The translations under genes were made by a program, and so were the position numbers. The notes beneath the pieces are model-generated. The model saw only the letters and a program-made list of their open reading frames with translations, made no database searches and had not been told where the DNA came from. From Triticum aestivum (lineage: Eukaryota > Streptophyta > Magnoliopsida > Poales > Poaceae): a stretch of 64,000 bases of DNA. The number at the start of each line of letters is the position of its first letter. Within the stretch, counting starts at the first letter, position 1. Location: assembly GCF_018294505.1 (NCBI RefSeq), contig NC_057802.1:314702209-314766208 (forward strand). The letters run 5' to 3'. Below are positions 33,061 to 43,012 of the stretch, in pieces.

Positions 33061-33074
33061 ACCGCCTCTCACCC

Positions 33075-33363
33075 GGATTCATACACGGTGGGCGCCAAAA
33101 CACAGTGTGTCCTCGGCCGAAATTGACTCCCTCCCCGATTCATACACGGTGGGCGCCAAAAACAAACTCTCGTCAGCAAATATTCGGTGTATGCGAGATT
33201 ACCGTCCTATCCCCAACCGACTAATATTGCTGTGATGTCGGAAATTTGAAACCGGGGCTAAGTTTGTAAATTTCCTCGCATTTGAGACAAGCATGCCCTG
33301 AAGACATGGTTCCCCCTTCCTCTCTACCTCCATTTCCCCATTCGTACTCCGTGGGCGCCAAAA
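33075..33363 (+). promoter_or_regulatory. Three direct repeats with E2F-like sites upstream of the CACTA gene
   Basis: The 25-bp element GATTCATACACGGTGGGCG followed by CCAAAA occurs at 33076-33100 and 33137-33161, and a variant (ATTCGTACTCCGTGGGCGCC, AAAA) at 33340-33363. Each contains GGCGCCAAAA, whose complement TTTTGGCGCC includes the plant E2F consensus TTTSSCGS. They lie 60-350 bp upstream of the first candidate ATG of the gene model. Confidence 0.5.
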
Positions 33364-33423
33364 CACCCTCTCCACCCCAGCCTCCTCCGTCCGGCACCCC
33401 ATCCACCGCCGTCCTCCTCCACC

Positions 33424-36400
33424 ATGCCGGAGCTGATACCCCGACGCTGTCGTCCATTACAAGAGATCGACCTCTCTCATCCATGGCTTCGGACCGGTAT
33501 CCTTGCATCCCGTCCTCTCGCTTCATCCCCGCCGTCGTCCACCTTCCCGGCGCCGCTCCTACGACCGTCTCGTCCACCGCGCCCCGCCGCCACCGTCTAC
33601 CCTCCTAGATCTGCTTCCACGCCGCTGACAGCCATCACTACCGCAGCACTGTCAAATTCTCAACAGATGCATACACGGCGCAGCACCAGAGGCGGTACTC
33701 TTTCGTATCTACTCAACTTATTTATCACAGCAAGAAAATAGATCGCCACTTCTTTACTCTGATTTCTTGTCCATCACTTACTTGCTAGTTGAAAGCAAAC
33801 ATTGGTTGCGAAGTTGCCTTTGTCCGGTTTGCACCTTCAGATCCGCCATGGCATGATCAACACTATACTCCCAATGCTTATGGTTTTCCCCTTTTATATT
33901 CCACACTAGTTAAATCACAGTAGACTAAATTTCAAAATTGGCTCAGTCAATTTTTCAGAGCTCGCCGGAGTTCGCTGGTGCGAACGAAGGGGCTCGGGTG
34001 GGGACAGTGGTTGTGGGGGGCGGTGATGGGGCCTCACCGAACGAAGAAAACTCGACGTGGGTGGGGGAGGGGGTGGGGGAGGAACACAGGCGGTGGGGGC
34101 GGTGGTCCGGCCGGCGGCCCGTGCGGTGTTCTGTATGGGAAGAATCAGAGACGAGGAAGAAGAAGGGTCAGGAGACGTAGGATCTTCATCCAACCGTCTG
34201 AAATGGTCGACTGACCCAAATGACAAAAGGCACGCGACTTGTGTGCAGACATGCCTTTATATTCAGTACCATCATCGTACCTGCTTAGCACTGCTCCTGA
34301 ATCCATCAAGCTAAACAACGTGCCACTCATAATTCCAAACTTGTTGCTCAAGTACGAATCTGATATGATGCTGATATTACTAAAACAGATAACATTTAAT
34401 TGGTCAGCTAATGTTCCTACTTTACTTTCGAAAAGCACGTGCACCACATATAGAGAGACAGCAGGGAGTTGCTTTCTTAATGCGCTCTGGTTCATCATGT
34501 GTGGGCACTGCGCAACGAACATTTTATTATCCAAAATCTGCTTGCTCTTCTTTAGCATGTTCCTCTTCCGTTCTTCTTTAATAAGTACTCTCTCCGTTCC
34601 TAAATACAAGTCTTTGTATAGATTCCACCATGGACTACATATGGAGCAAAATGAGTGAATCTACACACTAAAATGTATCTGGATACATCTGTATGTGATC
34701 CATAGTGGAAATCTCTGCCAAGACTTATATTTTGGAATGGAGGGAGTATGATAGTAGTACAGTATGTTCCTTGTAGTGAAGATGAGCAGGGACATTTGCA
34801 GTGTAGAGGTTTATACGGTCGGTTGTGATGGACACTTTGAACTCTTCGGGCCTCTTTGATTCGTAGGATTTTGTAAACATGGGAATAGGATTTGTAGTGG
34901 CCTGCCCACTTGAATCCTATAAAAATAGCAAGGAAATGCGGGGAGCTATGTCGCCTTCGAGAGTCACACTGATATTAACAGTACCGCACCTTTAGTTGAA
35001 GAGAGCTGGTATCCAAAGCCTTTCTATCCGTACCGGCAATATTAGCACATATATTCCAGCAAGTTCCACTTTGCTGATTTTACTCTGATGCTTATGGTTT
35101 CCCGTTATATCTACACTATGATCTGTGTAGCTGCTTTGTGTCGCACTAGCAGCAGTCCACTCTTGAAGCTAAACACTGCAATGACTTACAAAATTGGCAC
35201 CAAGGCATTGAGTGCCATTCTGGATGCAATGAAACTCATACGCTCCCCACCTGTTGATTCTTGCTCAGAATATGATCCTAATGACTATTCTAACGTCGAG
35301 ATGTCAAAGGTAGATGGCCTGTCCTGTTCACCCATCAAGGTGCCTATTCTAATTTGGCAAGGTTTTATTGATTGCACGTATCTTGCATATCTTGTCTTGC
35401 ATTTCTTCTACTTTGTTGCACCTCCATCTGCTTAGTTTACTCATCATATATGTCGAGATGCCATGCCCATCCATTATCAATACATATTCCATCTATCATC
35501 ATACCATGTTTTTTTCACTCAAATGTTGTTCTTGTGCATCAGACATCAAAAAGGAAGAGGGTGATTGCCGAACCTGAAGGAGCACCAGCAAAGTCCTTGA
35601 AAAACGTTGTTGTGCCGGAGAAATCAGACAGCACCCCACTTATATTGGTTGTTCAACCAGTGACACAAAACGTAGGACCGACTCCAGCAGACTGTACCCA
35701 TACTTCACTGGCCACACCACTAGCCCCACCACACAGGACCTGCACTCCAGCAAAAGGTATGCCGATTTCATTTGCCATAGCACCAGCCGTACCACAGAAA
35801 AATCCCACTCCAACAAAAAGTACAGCAAGCCCACCGGCCGAAGACCTATCCCAACTGCAGAGACGGCCAATTCCTGCAGATTGGAACCCCATTCCAGTTA
35901 TTCCCAGTTTAAAAGACAACGCTTCCAATGTTGTTAGGGACTACGTGCATATATTCCCATCATGGGAAGATTATAGTGAAGACAAACACCATTTTCACAT
36001 CTTCCTGTCCCACTTACGTGTAAGTGCTATTATTCATGGTGATTATTTTCCTGTTTTTCTGCTGATTGAACACATCAATGATTTACATTACATTGTTGTA
36101 AGTAGGCGAGGGTCAATCTGGATAGTCATGACGAGCAAAGCTTGCTTGTGCTTTTCAAGGAAGCATTGCAGCAGTATCGGTGTTACCTGAGGAAATCACA
36201 CTTTGATGGCAAGTCTATAAACGAATTTCTGGTGAAGTCTCCAGTGCTAAATTTAGAAGACATTGAATGGAAAAACCTTGTTATGCACTGGTCTCGTTCC
36301 AAGGATGAGGTACTGTCTATGATATCGCATGACAATTTGAACTTCTACTTTTCCGCATGTGCCTTACGGATCTTTTTTGCAGGAAATCTGCTCGAAAAAG

Positions 36401-37724
36401 AATTCCGGTTTCAAAAGAACAATAGGATATCGCAAATATGCTGCCCGCTGCTTTGCTCTTGTTAGTACCTGTTGTCCATTATCACTGTACTTGCATACAT
36501 ACCTGGTTCATTATGTGACAGCAATATGCATGATAGCTTGCTTATCAATTGTTCGCTCCAAATTATCTGATCTGTACGAATGGTTACATTAGTGTAGAAT
36601 ATATCCAATGCCAATGAAAATTTTTAGCTCTGCATTGTTCTTGCAAGTACTTGCTGTCCTTTATCAGTGTACTTATATTGAAAGGTAGTTGTTCATGTAC
36701 CATCACTCTGCAGCTTATTTTCCTTTGCCCTCCATTTTCTACACATAAGATCTATACTTACTTTTACCATAAGGTTGGATAACACCGATGGTACTGAAGA
36801 AGTTTAGCTCTGCATTGCTCTTGGCTGTACCTTTTGCCTGTATCCCTGTACTTACATTTATAGCTACTTGGTTATGTAGCATCACTCTTCATCTTATCTT
36901 AAATATTCTCCATTTTTTTCTTATAGTGTCACATCTATATTTACTCTTAACAAAATGTAGAATAAAGGCAATGCTTATGAAGAAGATTATGTGGTAAACT
37001 TCTTGAATTGCCCCCCATCAGCATGGACAAGGGCTTTATAGAGCCTCCCTTCACCAATAATGTAAGTTTGTCCTTCTCAAGCCTTCAAACTTTGTTGTGT
37101 ATATTTAGTTAGGCATGACTGTAACAACTGTTTATTTTTGGTGTTTGCATCAAATTGCATGTTTAAAGTTTATTATGTACTCCCTCCGTCCCATAATATA
37201 AGAACATTTTTGACATTAGTGTAGTGTAAAAAACGTTCTTATATTATGGGACAGAGGGAGTAGTTCATAAACAAAAGTTTGTCCTTCTCAATTTAAGTTT
37301 TCAGTTGTACAACCAAGTTCCTTCTTCATACCATGTAAATTAAACTATACAGAGCAAGTGATCTAATTTGGCCAATCTGAAGTGGGATAAATTGACAGCA
37401 CACTAACCATTGATACTTATGAGTTCTTGATCTGTAATCCAGTGGTGTCATGAAGCTCCCAACTCCTTCACAATGTCATTTCCTGCCATGTCTTGACCTG
37501 AACAATACCATATTGTGTTAATGCTATTTTAAACTGTGTCACTTTATTCGTCAGTAAGAAATGTGATGAATTGTCAGCACTGATACTTATATGTTCAAAA
37601 CATGTCATCTGTCTGCTTGTTTATCTTTCAGAGTGAGGAGGATATAAGTGTCAAACAAGTGCAGTCTCATCAGCTTGCTCAGCTGCTTGCGCTGCAGCTC
37701 CCGAGCAGGGCTAACCTTTCTTGA
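33424..37724 (+). CDS. Multi-exon CACTA accessory gene (ORF1/TNPA-like, Transposase_24-like motif), putative
   Basis: Proposed exons: 33424-33694 (phase 1), 34249-34319, about 35150-35309, 35543-36019, 36106-36309, 36383-36460, 36961-36993, 37022-37061 and 37632-37724 (TGA). Junctions 35309/35543, 36019/36106 and 36309/36383 have GT-AG ends and all are phase 0. Key segments are TSKRKRVIAEPEGAPAK (nuclear-localisation-like), a long Pro/Thr-rich linker with PTPADCTHT and PTPTKSTASPP repeats, FKEALQQYRCYLRKSHFDGK, LEDIEWKNLVMHWSRSKDE and EICSKKNSGFKRTIGYRKYA. The W..LV..W and following basic KK.S..KR pattern resembles plant En/Spm Transposase_24 proteins. The 5' and 3' exons and the 34319/35150 junction are tentative. 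A MITE sits in the third intron. Confidence 0.45.
34588..34746. mobile_element. Complete 159-bp Stowaway MITE (Thalos/Athos-like)
   Basis: CTCTCTCCGTTCCTAAATAC at the left and TATTTTGGAATGGAGGGAG at the right are inverted repeats, with TA on both sides (34586-34587, 34747-34748). The body matches the ACTACATATGGAGCAAAATGAGTG type. It lies in a predicted intron of the CACTA gene. Confidence 0.9.
34849..34935. mobile_element. MITE terminal fragment with GGCCTCTTTG end
   Basis: GGCCTCTTTGATTCGTAGGA followed by TTTTGTAAACATGGGAATAGGA matches the family seen at 23169 and 27442. The opposite end is not identified. Confidence 0.45.
36440..36960 (+). repeat. Three imperfect ~180-bp tandem copies of an exon/intron segment
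   Basis: The sequence around GCTTTGCTCTTGTTAGTACC (36451) recurs as GCATTGTTCTTGCAAGTACT (about 36632) and GCATTGCTCTTGGCTGTACC (about 36812). Each copy continues with a CACTGTACTTRCAT segment and a TRGTTCATTATGT-like segment. Only the first copy keeps a usable GTTAGT donor. Confidence 0.65.
37180..37260. mobile_element. Complete 81-bp Stowaway MITE
   Basis: CTCCCTCCGTCCCATAATAT and ATATTATGGGACAGAGGGAG are inverted repeats, flanked by TA at 37178-37179 and 37261-37262. The stem extends inward through AAGAACATTTTT and AAAAAACGTTCTT. Confidence 0.93.
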
Positions 37725-37989
37725 ACTCTATTGAAGTGCTGTCGATTTTGTATATTATTTTGTCGGCGTGTTTAATTGCGCTGGTGGCGATCTTTGATGC
37801 CCAGTGTATGTAATCTGCTGTCTGCTTGTGCTTTATTATCATAGTGGCGAACTTTGATGCCCAGTGGATGTAATATGCCGTAATTTCTTTATTGTATAGT
37901 CTAGGTTTTTTCTTATTCACGATGCTGCAGTTATTTTACTGTATATATATCATGTCTTCGCAGTAAACCGGCCAAACCATAAAATTACG

Positions 37990-38744
37990 GTACATAATCG
38001 GGCCGTCATGCAAATCACTATGTATGATCCGCATCATGGGCCCTGTCATCTTGGTCCGTTAACAGGCCTAAATGTAAACTAGCCCACTAGTATATTCGGG
38101 CCTTTAATAGGCCGAGTAAACCGCCGGCCCTATTTTCCCAAGAAAACTCAATGGGCTTTTAGGAGGCTGAAAAGTACGTTGGGCCTGAAACGTGCCGAAC
38201 AGCTCACGGGCCGGCAGCAGGCCGAAATAGACCCCGGCCCATGATTGTGCCAATCAAATCATGGGCTTATAACAGACCAAAATTGTCTTGGTCCTTGTTT
38301 GGCCCAATCAGATTATCGTCTGTGAGCAGGCCGGATGCAAACGAGGTTGTAGTTAGGCCCAACTATATGACGGGCTTTTAACAGGATGAAATATATATAG
38401 GGCCAAAATGTTAAACGGGCCTTTAACAGGCCGAAACTAATATCAGGCTGGATTACTAAATGGGCCTTTATCAAGTGGGCCCAAAAGCATAGCGTCCAGT
38501 TGACGGGCCGAATCTGATATGGGCCATAATTTAGCCCAAAGCCTCTCAAAGGGCCAGACCTGATCTGGGCCATAATTTGGCCCAGAATGTGGTAGCCTTT
38601 TAACGGGCCGGATCTCATATGGGCCTTTATTAGGCCCGGAACATGGCAGACTGTTAATGGAACGGATCAAATATGGGCCGGCATTTGGCCCAAAACATGG
38701 CAGCCTGTTAATGGGCCAACCTACTAGTGTCATCCAAATCTTTT
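37990..38744. repeat. GGCC-rich subterminal repeat zone of the CACTA element
   Basis: Irregular copies of GGGCCTTTAACAGGCCGAAA and its variants (for example at 38100, 38410, 38455, 38600) alternate with GGGCCATAATTTGGCCCA-type blocks. Such repeats typically bind the element-encoded protein near CACTA ends. Confidence 0.7.
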
Positions 38745-39052
38745 GGGCCTTTAGCTGGGCTAGCCCATTATGGTCGGCGAAATATCATGGGCCTTTAGCT
38801 GGGCCGGCCCATTATGGTCCGCAAAATCTTGTGGGCCTTTAGCTGGGCCGGCCCATTATGGTCCGCAAAATCTCGCGGGCCTTTAGCTGGGCCGGCCCAT
38901 TATGGCCCGCAAAATCTCGTGGGCCTTTAGCTGGGCCGGCCCATTATGGTCCGCAAAATCTCGTGGGCCTTTTGCTGGGCGGGCCCATTATGGACCGCAA
39001 AATCTTGTGGGCCTTTAGTGGGGCCGGCCCATTTAAACTTTATGGGCCACTT
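38745..39052. repeat. 44-bp tandem array, seven copies
   Basis: The anchor GGGCCTTTAGCTGGGCCGG starts at 38745, 38789, 38833, 38877, 38921, 38965 and 39009, exactly 44 bp apart. Each unit contains GGGCCGGCCCATTATGGTCC and CGCAAAATCT. This is a CACTA subterminal array; the GGCCGGCC core is palindromic. Confidence 0.93.
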
Positions 39053-39239
39053 TTGGGCCGGTCCACGTGTCAACATTTCATAAGCGCATCTCGCCCATTG
39101 GATGAGTGACACCTGTGCCAACAGGGAGCTGACACGTGTTTACTCCAGCCAATGATGATTTTACACGTGCAAAATCACCATTGGTCTGGGCAGTTAACGG
39201 GTTATCGGATCCAAAACCGGACCCGATAGCTTAAAGGCG

Positions 39240-39487
39240 TTCCGGTACGGTGGATGCCACGTGTCGGTCACCCTTGACGAAAGCACTACTGTGACGTGTG
39301 ATTTTTCATCATGGAAGTGGACACTTCTGTGATGGTAATTTGGTAATGTCATGGAACACTTCTACGACAGCACAGGTATGACTATCTTGATTCTGTCATA
39401 AAATTGTCATGGATGTACATGCACGACAGAAAACGTGACCTACTGTGACAAACATGTATCATCACGGAAGTGTATTTTTTTGTAGTG
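39240..39487 (-). repeat. CACTA right terminus with short subterminal motifs
   Basis: It ends in TGTATTTTTTTGTAGTG at 39487. Upstream, variants of TCATGGAAGTG/CACTTCTGTGATGG/CACTTCTACGACAG recur in both orientations, the usual CACTA subterminal arrangement. TCA follows at 39488-39490 as the second target duplication. Confidence 0.85.
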
Positions 39488-39490
39488 TCA

Positions 39491-39740
39491 ATATGTGCTT
39501 GGCTGTAGTTTCTTAGTTCTATATCAATATTATCTGTCCAAAACAAGCCAATTCCACCACTTAAGCCGCTGCTATCAACAGCAAAGCATCTGGCAAAACC
39601 AAGTAAATTCTTCAAACTCTCAACTCTTTTTCCCTTAATCTTAGTTTCCATGAGAAATAGAAGTGAGGGACCTTCCTTCTTCACAATCTTGCGAAGCTCT
39701 CAGACTGTCGATGGGTTCCCAAGCCCTCGACAGTTCCAGC
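39491..39740 (-). pseudogene. LINE endonuclease N-terminal part
   Basis: ORF2 opens with MNCMSWNCRGLGNPSTV, the conserved start of plant LINE endonucleases with the metal-site Asn, then a TGA, then ELRKIVKKEGPSLLFLMETKI containing the catalytic Glu of METK, and GLSGGIGLFW. The frame reaches the CACTA boundary at YSQAHID. Removing the insert and one TCA lets it continue in frame into VNVRMTD at 3738. Confidence 0.88.
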
Positions 39741-39916
39741 TCATGCAATTCATTGGGACGGGCAGGGCTATCTTGCAGCCTCTGCCGAGTTATCAGGTGT
39801 TGGTTTCTTATTTTTTGGAAGCCTTTCAAACTCCCCCGTTGTCCCAAGATCATCATCATTCCCACTCCCCTTTAAGCACGTCAGATCATTGTTCTCAGTG
39901 GGTTCACACACTGCTG

Positions 39917-40924
39917 TCAACTGGAGATGAGGTGCATGGTCAACTCTGCTGTACATTTGTTTTGGTGCCTCCTTTCGTTTATGTTGTTGATTTCTCTTCC
40001 TAGGATAATTAACCTCTGTACCACTTTCTGGTGCTTGCTTGAGTTCTTGGACTCCCTCTGGCTACTCGGACCTGATTGTTGATCCTTACTAGTATGATCC
40101 CCCAAGCCAGCCTTCTTACGTTCATCAGAGGTCCTCAACTTCGGACCGAAGGGCAGCTCCCCCTTTGCATCACGCTGGCCTGGAGTTGGGCAATATGGAT
40201 CAGAGTGTCCCAATCGGCCACAAGAAAAGCAGAAGTGAGGGACATTTTCATATTGGATATCATATGGATCTTGCTTCTGTCTTTTTGTCGAATCAATCAC
40301 AATCCACCTTCTCAAAGGTTTGTTCACGTCTACTGACACCCTCGCTCGCAGAAAACCACCCATGTGGTCAAACTGCACAGAGGTAGCTTTTGGATCTATC
40401 TGTGCTGCAATCACCTTCCCCCATGAATTGTCCCCAAGATTATAGGGTAGGTTCAGCACCCTGGCCCAAAGGTGAAGTCGATCGAAACTGACCTCATCCG
40501 GCCTCATGCAATCCTTGAAGTCAGCCAAAATCACCGCATTCTTGCTGATGTGCCATGGGGATCCGTCCCAAATACGGTCCCGATCTCGCTTTGATTCAAA
40601 TTCAGCCACGAACATGTTCTCCCCCATAGATCTGAACTGGAGGCCTCAGGGGTTACCCCACGCTAGTCGGAGGGCATTAGTGATGGTTTGGATATGAAAT
40701 AGGTTGCGGTGCAGCACCTTCCCCGCTAACAGCCACTTCTCCGGCGCGTTCTCCTCGCGATCATCAATGACCAGCGGAGTAGCTTCCTCATCTATGATTC
40801 CTAGTTTCCCAAGAGCCTCTTCCAGGCGAGCCCTAGCCGTGCGCGGCGAGTCTGGTCCCGCTGGCGGGGCCTTGCCATGATCGGATGTAGCCATCCTCAC
40901 GGGAAAAAGTCTGGTCTGCACCAT
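39917..40924 (-). pseudogene. LINE ORF1 (DUF4283 and CCHC zinc knuckle)
   Basis: The frame from 40924 runs to an in-frame TGA near 40643 and continues in the same frame to 39917. The first part carries the acidic LGIIDEEATPLVIDD stretch, the second MFVAEFESKRDRDRIWDGSPWHI and LHLWARVLNLP (DUF4283), RVSVDVNKPLRRW, and FCFSCGRLGHSDPYC, a CX2CX4HX4C knuckle. ORF1 proteins bind LINE RNA. A single stop in DUF4283 and the loss of the C-terminal frame suggest a decayed copy. Confidence 0.88.
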
Positions 40925-41078
40925 CGATCGAGGTCGACGAACACCGCAGTTTCCCCCGAACCCTAGTCGCTGCCGCCAGGGAGGGTTTTAGGGTTTCGTG
41001 GAAAGAGGCGTAGAGGTTACACCCCCATAATGTCGTCTAAAACTTGGTGCTAGTGCAGTTGTGTAATGGGGTAGCTGA

Positions 41079-43012
41079 TGAAGGAAATATGCCCTAGAGG
41101 CAATAATAAAGTTATTATTTGTATTTCCTTATATCATGATGCATGTTTATTATTAATACTAGAATTGTATTAACCGGAAACTTAGTACATGTGTGAATAC
41201 ATAGACAAACAGAGTGTCCCTAATATGCCTCTACTAGACTAGCTTGTTAATCAAAGATGGTTAAGTTTCCTAGCCATAGACATGTGTTGTCATTTGATGA
41301 ACGGGATCACATCATTAGAGAATGATGTGATGGACAAGACCCATCCGTTAGCTTAGCATAATGATCGTTTAGTTTATTGCTATTGCTTTCTTCATGACTT
41401 ATACATGTTCCTATGACTACGAGATTATGCAACTCCCGAATACCGGAGGAACACTTAGTGTGCTATCAAATGTCACAACGTAACTGGGTGATTATAAAGA
41501 TGCTCTACAGGTGTCTCCCATGGTGTTTGTTGAGTTGGCATAGAGCGAGATTAGGATTTGTCACTCCGATTGTCGGAGAGGTATCTCTGGGCCCTCTCGA
41601 TAATGCACATCACTATAAGCCTTGCAAGCAATGTGACTAATGAGTTAGTTGCGGCATGATACATTACGGAACGAGTAAAGAGACTTGCCAGTAACGAGAT
41701 TGAACTAGGTATAATGATACTGACAATCGAATCTCAGGCAACTAACATACCGATGACAAAGGGAACAACGTATGTTGTTATGCGGTTCGACCGATAAAGA
41801 TCTTCATAGAATATGTGGGAGCCAATATGAGCATCCAGGTTCCGTTATTGGTTATTGACCGGAGATGAGTCTCGGTCATGTCTACATAGTTCTCGAACTC
41901 GTAGGGTCTGCATGCTTAATGTTTTGATGACCGAATGTTATTCGGAGTCCTGGATGAGATCACGGACATGACGAGGAGTCTCGAAATGGTCGAGACATAA
42001 AGATTGATGTATTGGATGACTATATTCGGACACCGGAATGGTTCCGAGGTGTATCGGGTATTTACTGGAGTACCGGGGGGTTACCGGAACCCCCGGGGGG
42101 TTAATGGGTCTTCATGGGCTTTAGTGGAAGAGAGGAGGAGGCGGCCACGTGGAGGCGCGCGCCCCCAAGCCCAATCCAAATTGGGGGGGGGGGTGGCGTT
42201 TCCTTCTCTCCCTCTTCCTCTTTCCTTCCCCTCCTAGTTGAACTAGGAAAGGGGGAACCTACTCCTAGNNNNNNNNNNNNNNNNNNNNNNNNNNNNNNNN
42301 NNNNNNNNNNNNNNNNNNNNNNNNNNNNNNNNNNNNNNNNNNNNNNNNNNNNNNNNNNNNNNNNNNNNNNNNNNNNNNNNNNNNNNNNNNNNNNNNNNNN
42401 NNNNNNNNNNNNNNNNNNNNNNNNNNNNNNNNNNNNNNNNNNNNNNNNNNNNNNNNNNNNNNNNNNNNNNNNNNNNNNNNNNNNNNNNNNNNNNNNNNNN
42501 NNNNNNNNNNNNNNNNNNNNNNNNNNNNNNNNNNNNNNNNNNNNNNNNNNNNNNNNNNNNNNNNNNNNNNNNNNNNNNNNNNNNNNNNNNNNNNNNNNNN
42601 NNNNNNNNNNNNNNNNNNNNNGTTGATTTCTTAGCCGTGTGCGGTGCCCCCCTCCACAGATTTCCACCTTGGTAATATTGTCGTAGTGCTTAGGCGAAGC
42701 CCTGCGTCGGTAACTTCATCATCACCGTGAACACGCCGTCGTGCTGACAAAACTCTCCCTCGGCCTCAGCTAGATCTAGAGTTCGAGGGATGTCACCGAG
42801 CTAAACGTGTGCAGATCGCGGTGGTGTCGTGCATTTAGTACTTGATCTGTTGGATCGCGAAGACGTTCGACTACATCAACGACGTTACTTAACGCTTCCG
42901 CTTTCGGTCTACGAGGATACGTAGACACACTCTCCCCACTCATTTCTATGCTTCTCCTAGATAGATCTTGCGTGATCGTAGGAATTTTTTTGAAATACTA
43001 CATTCCCCAACA
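41079..43012 (+). repeat. Angela-type 5' LTR with assembly gap
   Basis: It starts TGAAGGAAATATGCCC and ends CATTCCCCAACA at 43012. N bases at 42269-42621 (353) replace the G/A-rich part and the region of the TATA-like box. TATCCGAGCCAGG just after 43016 is a mutated initiator-Met primer-binding site. Confidence 0.9.

Larger units (their letters stand above)
3742..39487 (+). mobile_element. CACTA (En/Spm-type) DNA transposon span with nested insertions
   Basis: The left end reads CACTACCAAAAAAAGACAC and the right end, reverse-complemented, reads CACTACAAAAAAATACAC, giving imperfect terminal inverted repeats flanked by TCA. The right subterminal zone holds a GGCC-rich 44-bp tandem array, which is typical of CACTA elements. 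No TNPD-type transposase (Transposase_21) was found, so the copy is probably non-autonomous or has lost it. A multi-exon gene at 33.4-37.7 kb on the plus strand is the best candidate for its own accessory ORF. Orientation is given by that gene. The 35.7-kb span includes an 8.5-kb copia element and other insertions. Confidence 0.82.
39491..41078 (-). mobile_element. LINE, 5' portion (split by the CACTA insertion)
   Basis: The minus strand encodes ORF1 (DUF4283 plus CCHC knuckle) and the first part of the endonuclease, whose continuation is at 3738 and below. The region 40925-41078 is a presumed 5' UTR (GC-rich, AACCCTAGTCGC). A copia LTR begins directly at 41079, so the true 5' end of the LINE may be missing. 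Confidence 0.9.

Noticed and set aside
33915..34226. Pro/Ser-rich minus-strand ORF and Gly-rich plus-strand ORFs
   Set aside because: They are mirror products of a GGGTGGGGG-rich stretch in a predicted intron, with no motif in any frame.
37711..37920. Minus-strand ORF with repeated YIHWASK peptides
   Set aside because: It reflects a short direct duplication (GGCGAACTTTGATGCCCAGTG-like) in the 3' flank of the CACTA gene; too short and antisense to the better-supported gene.
42101..42667. ORFs of 170-188 codons through the second N run
   Set aside because: They lie in the copia LTR and consist mostly of N; LTR sequence is not expected to encode protein.
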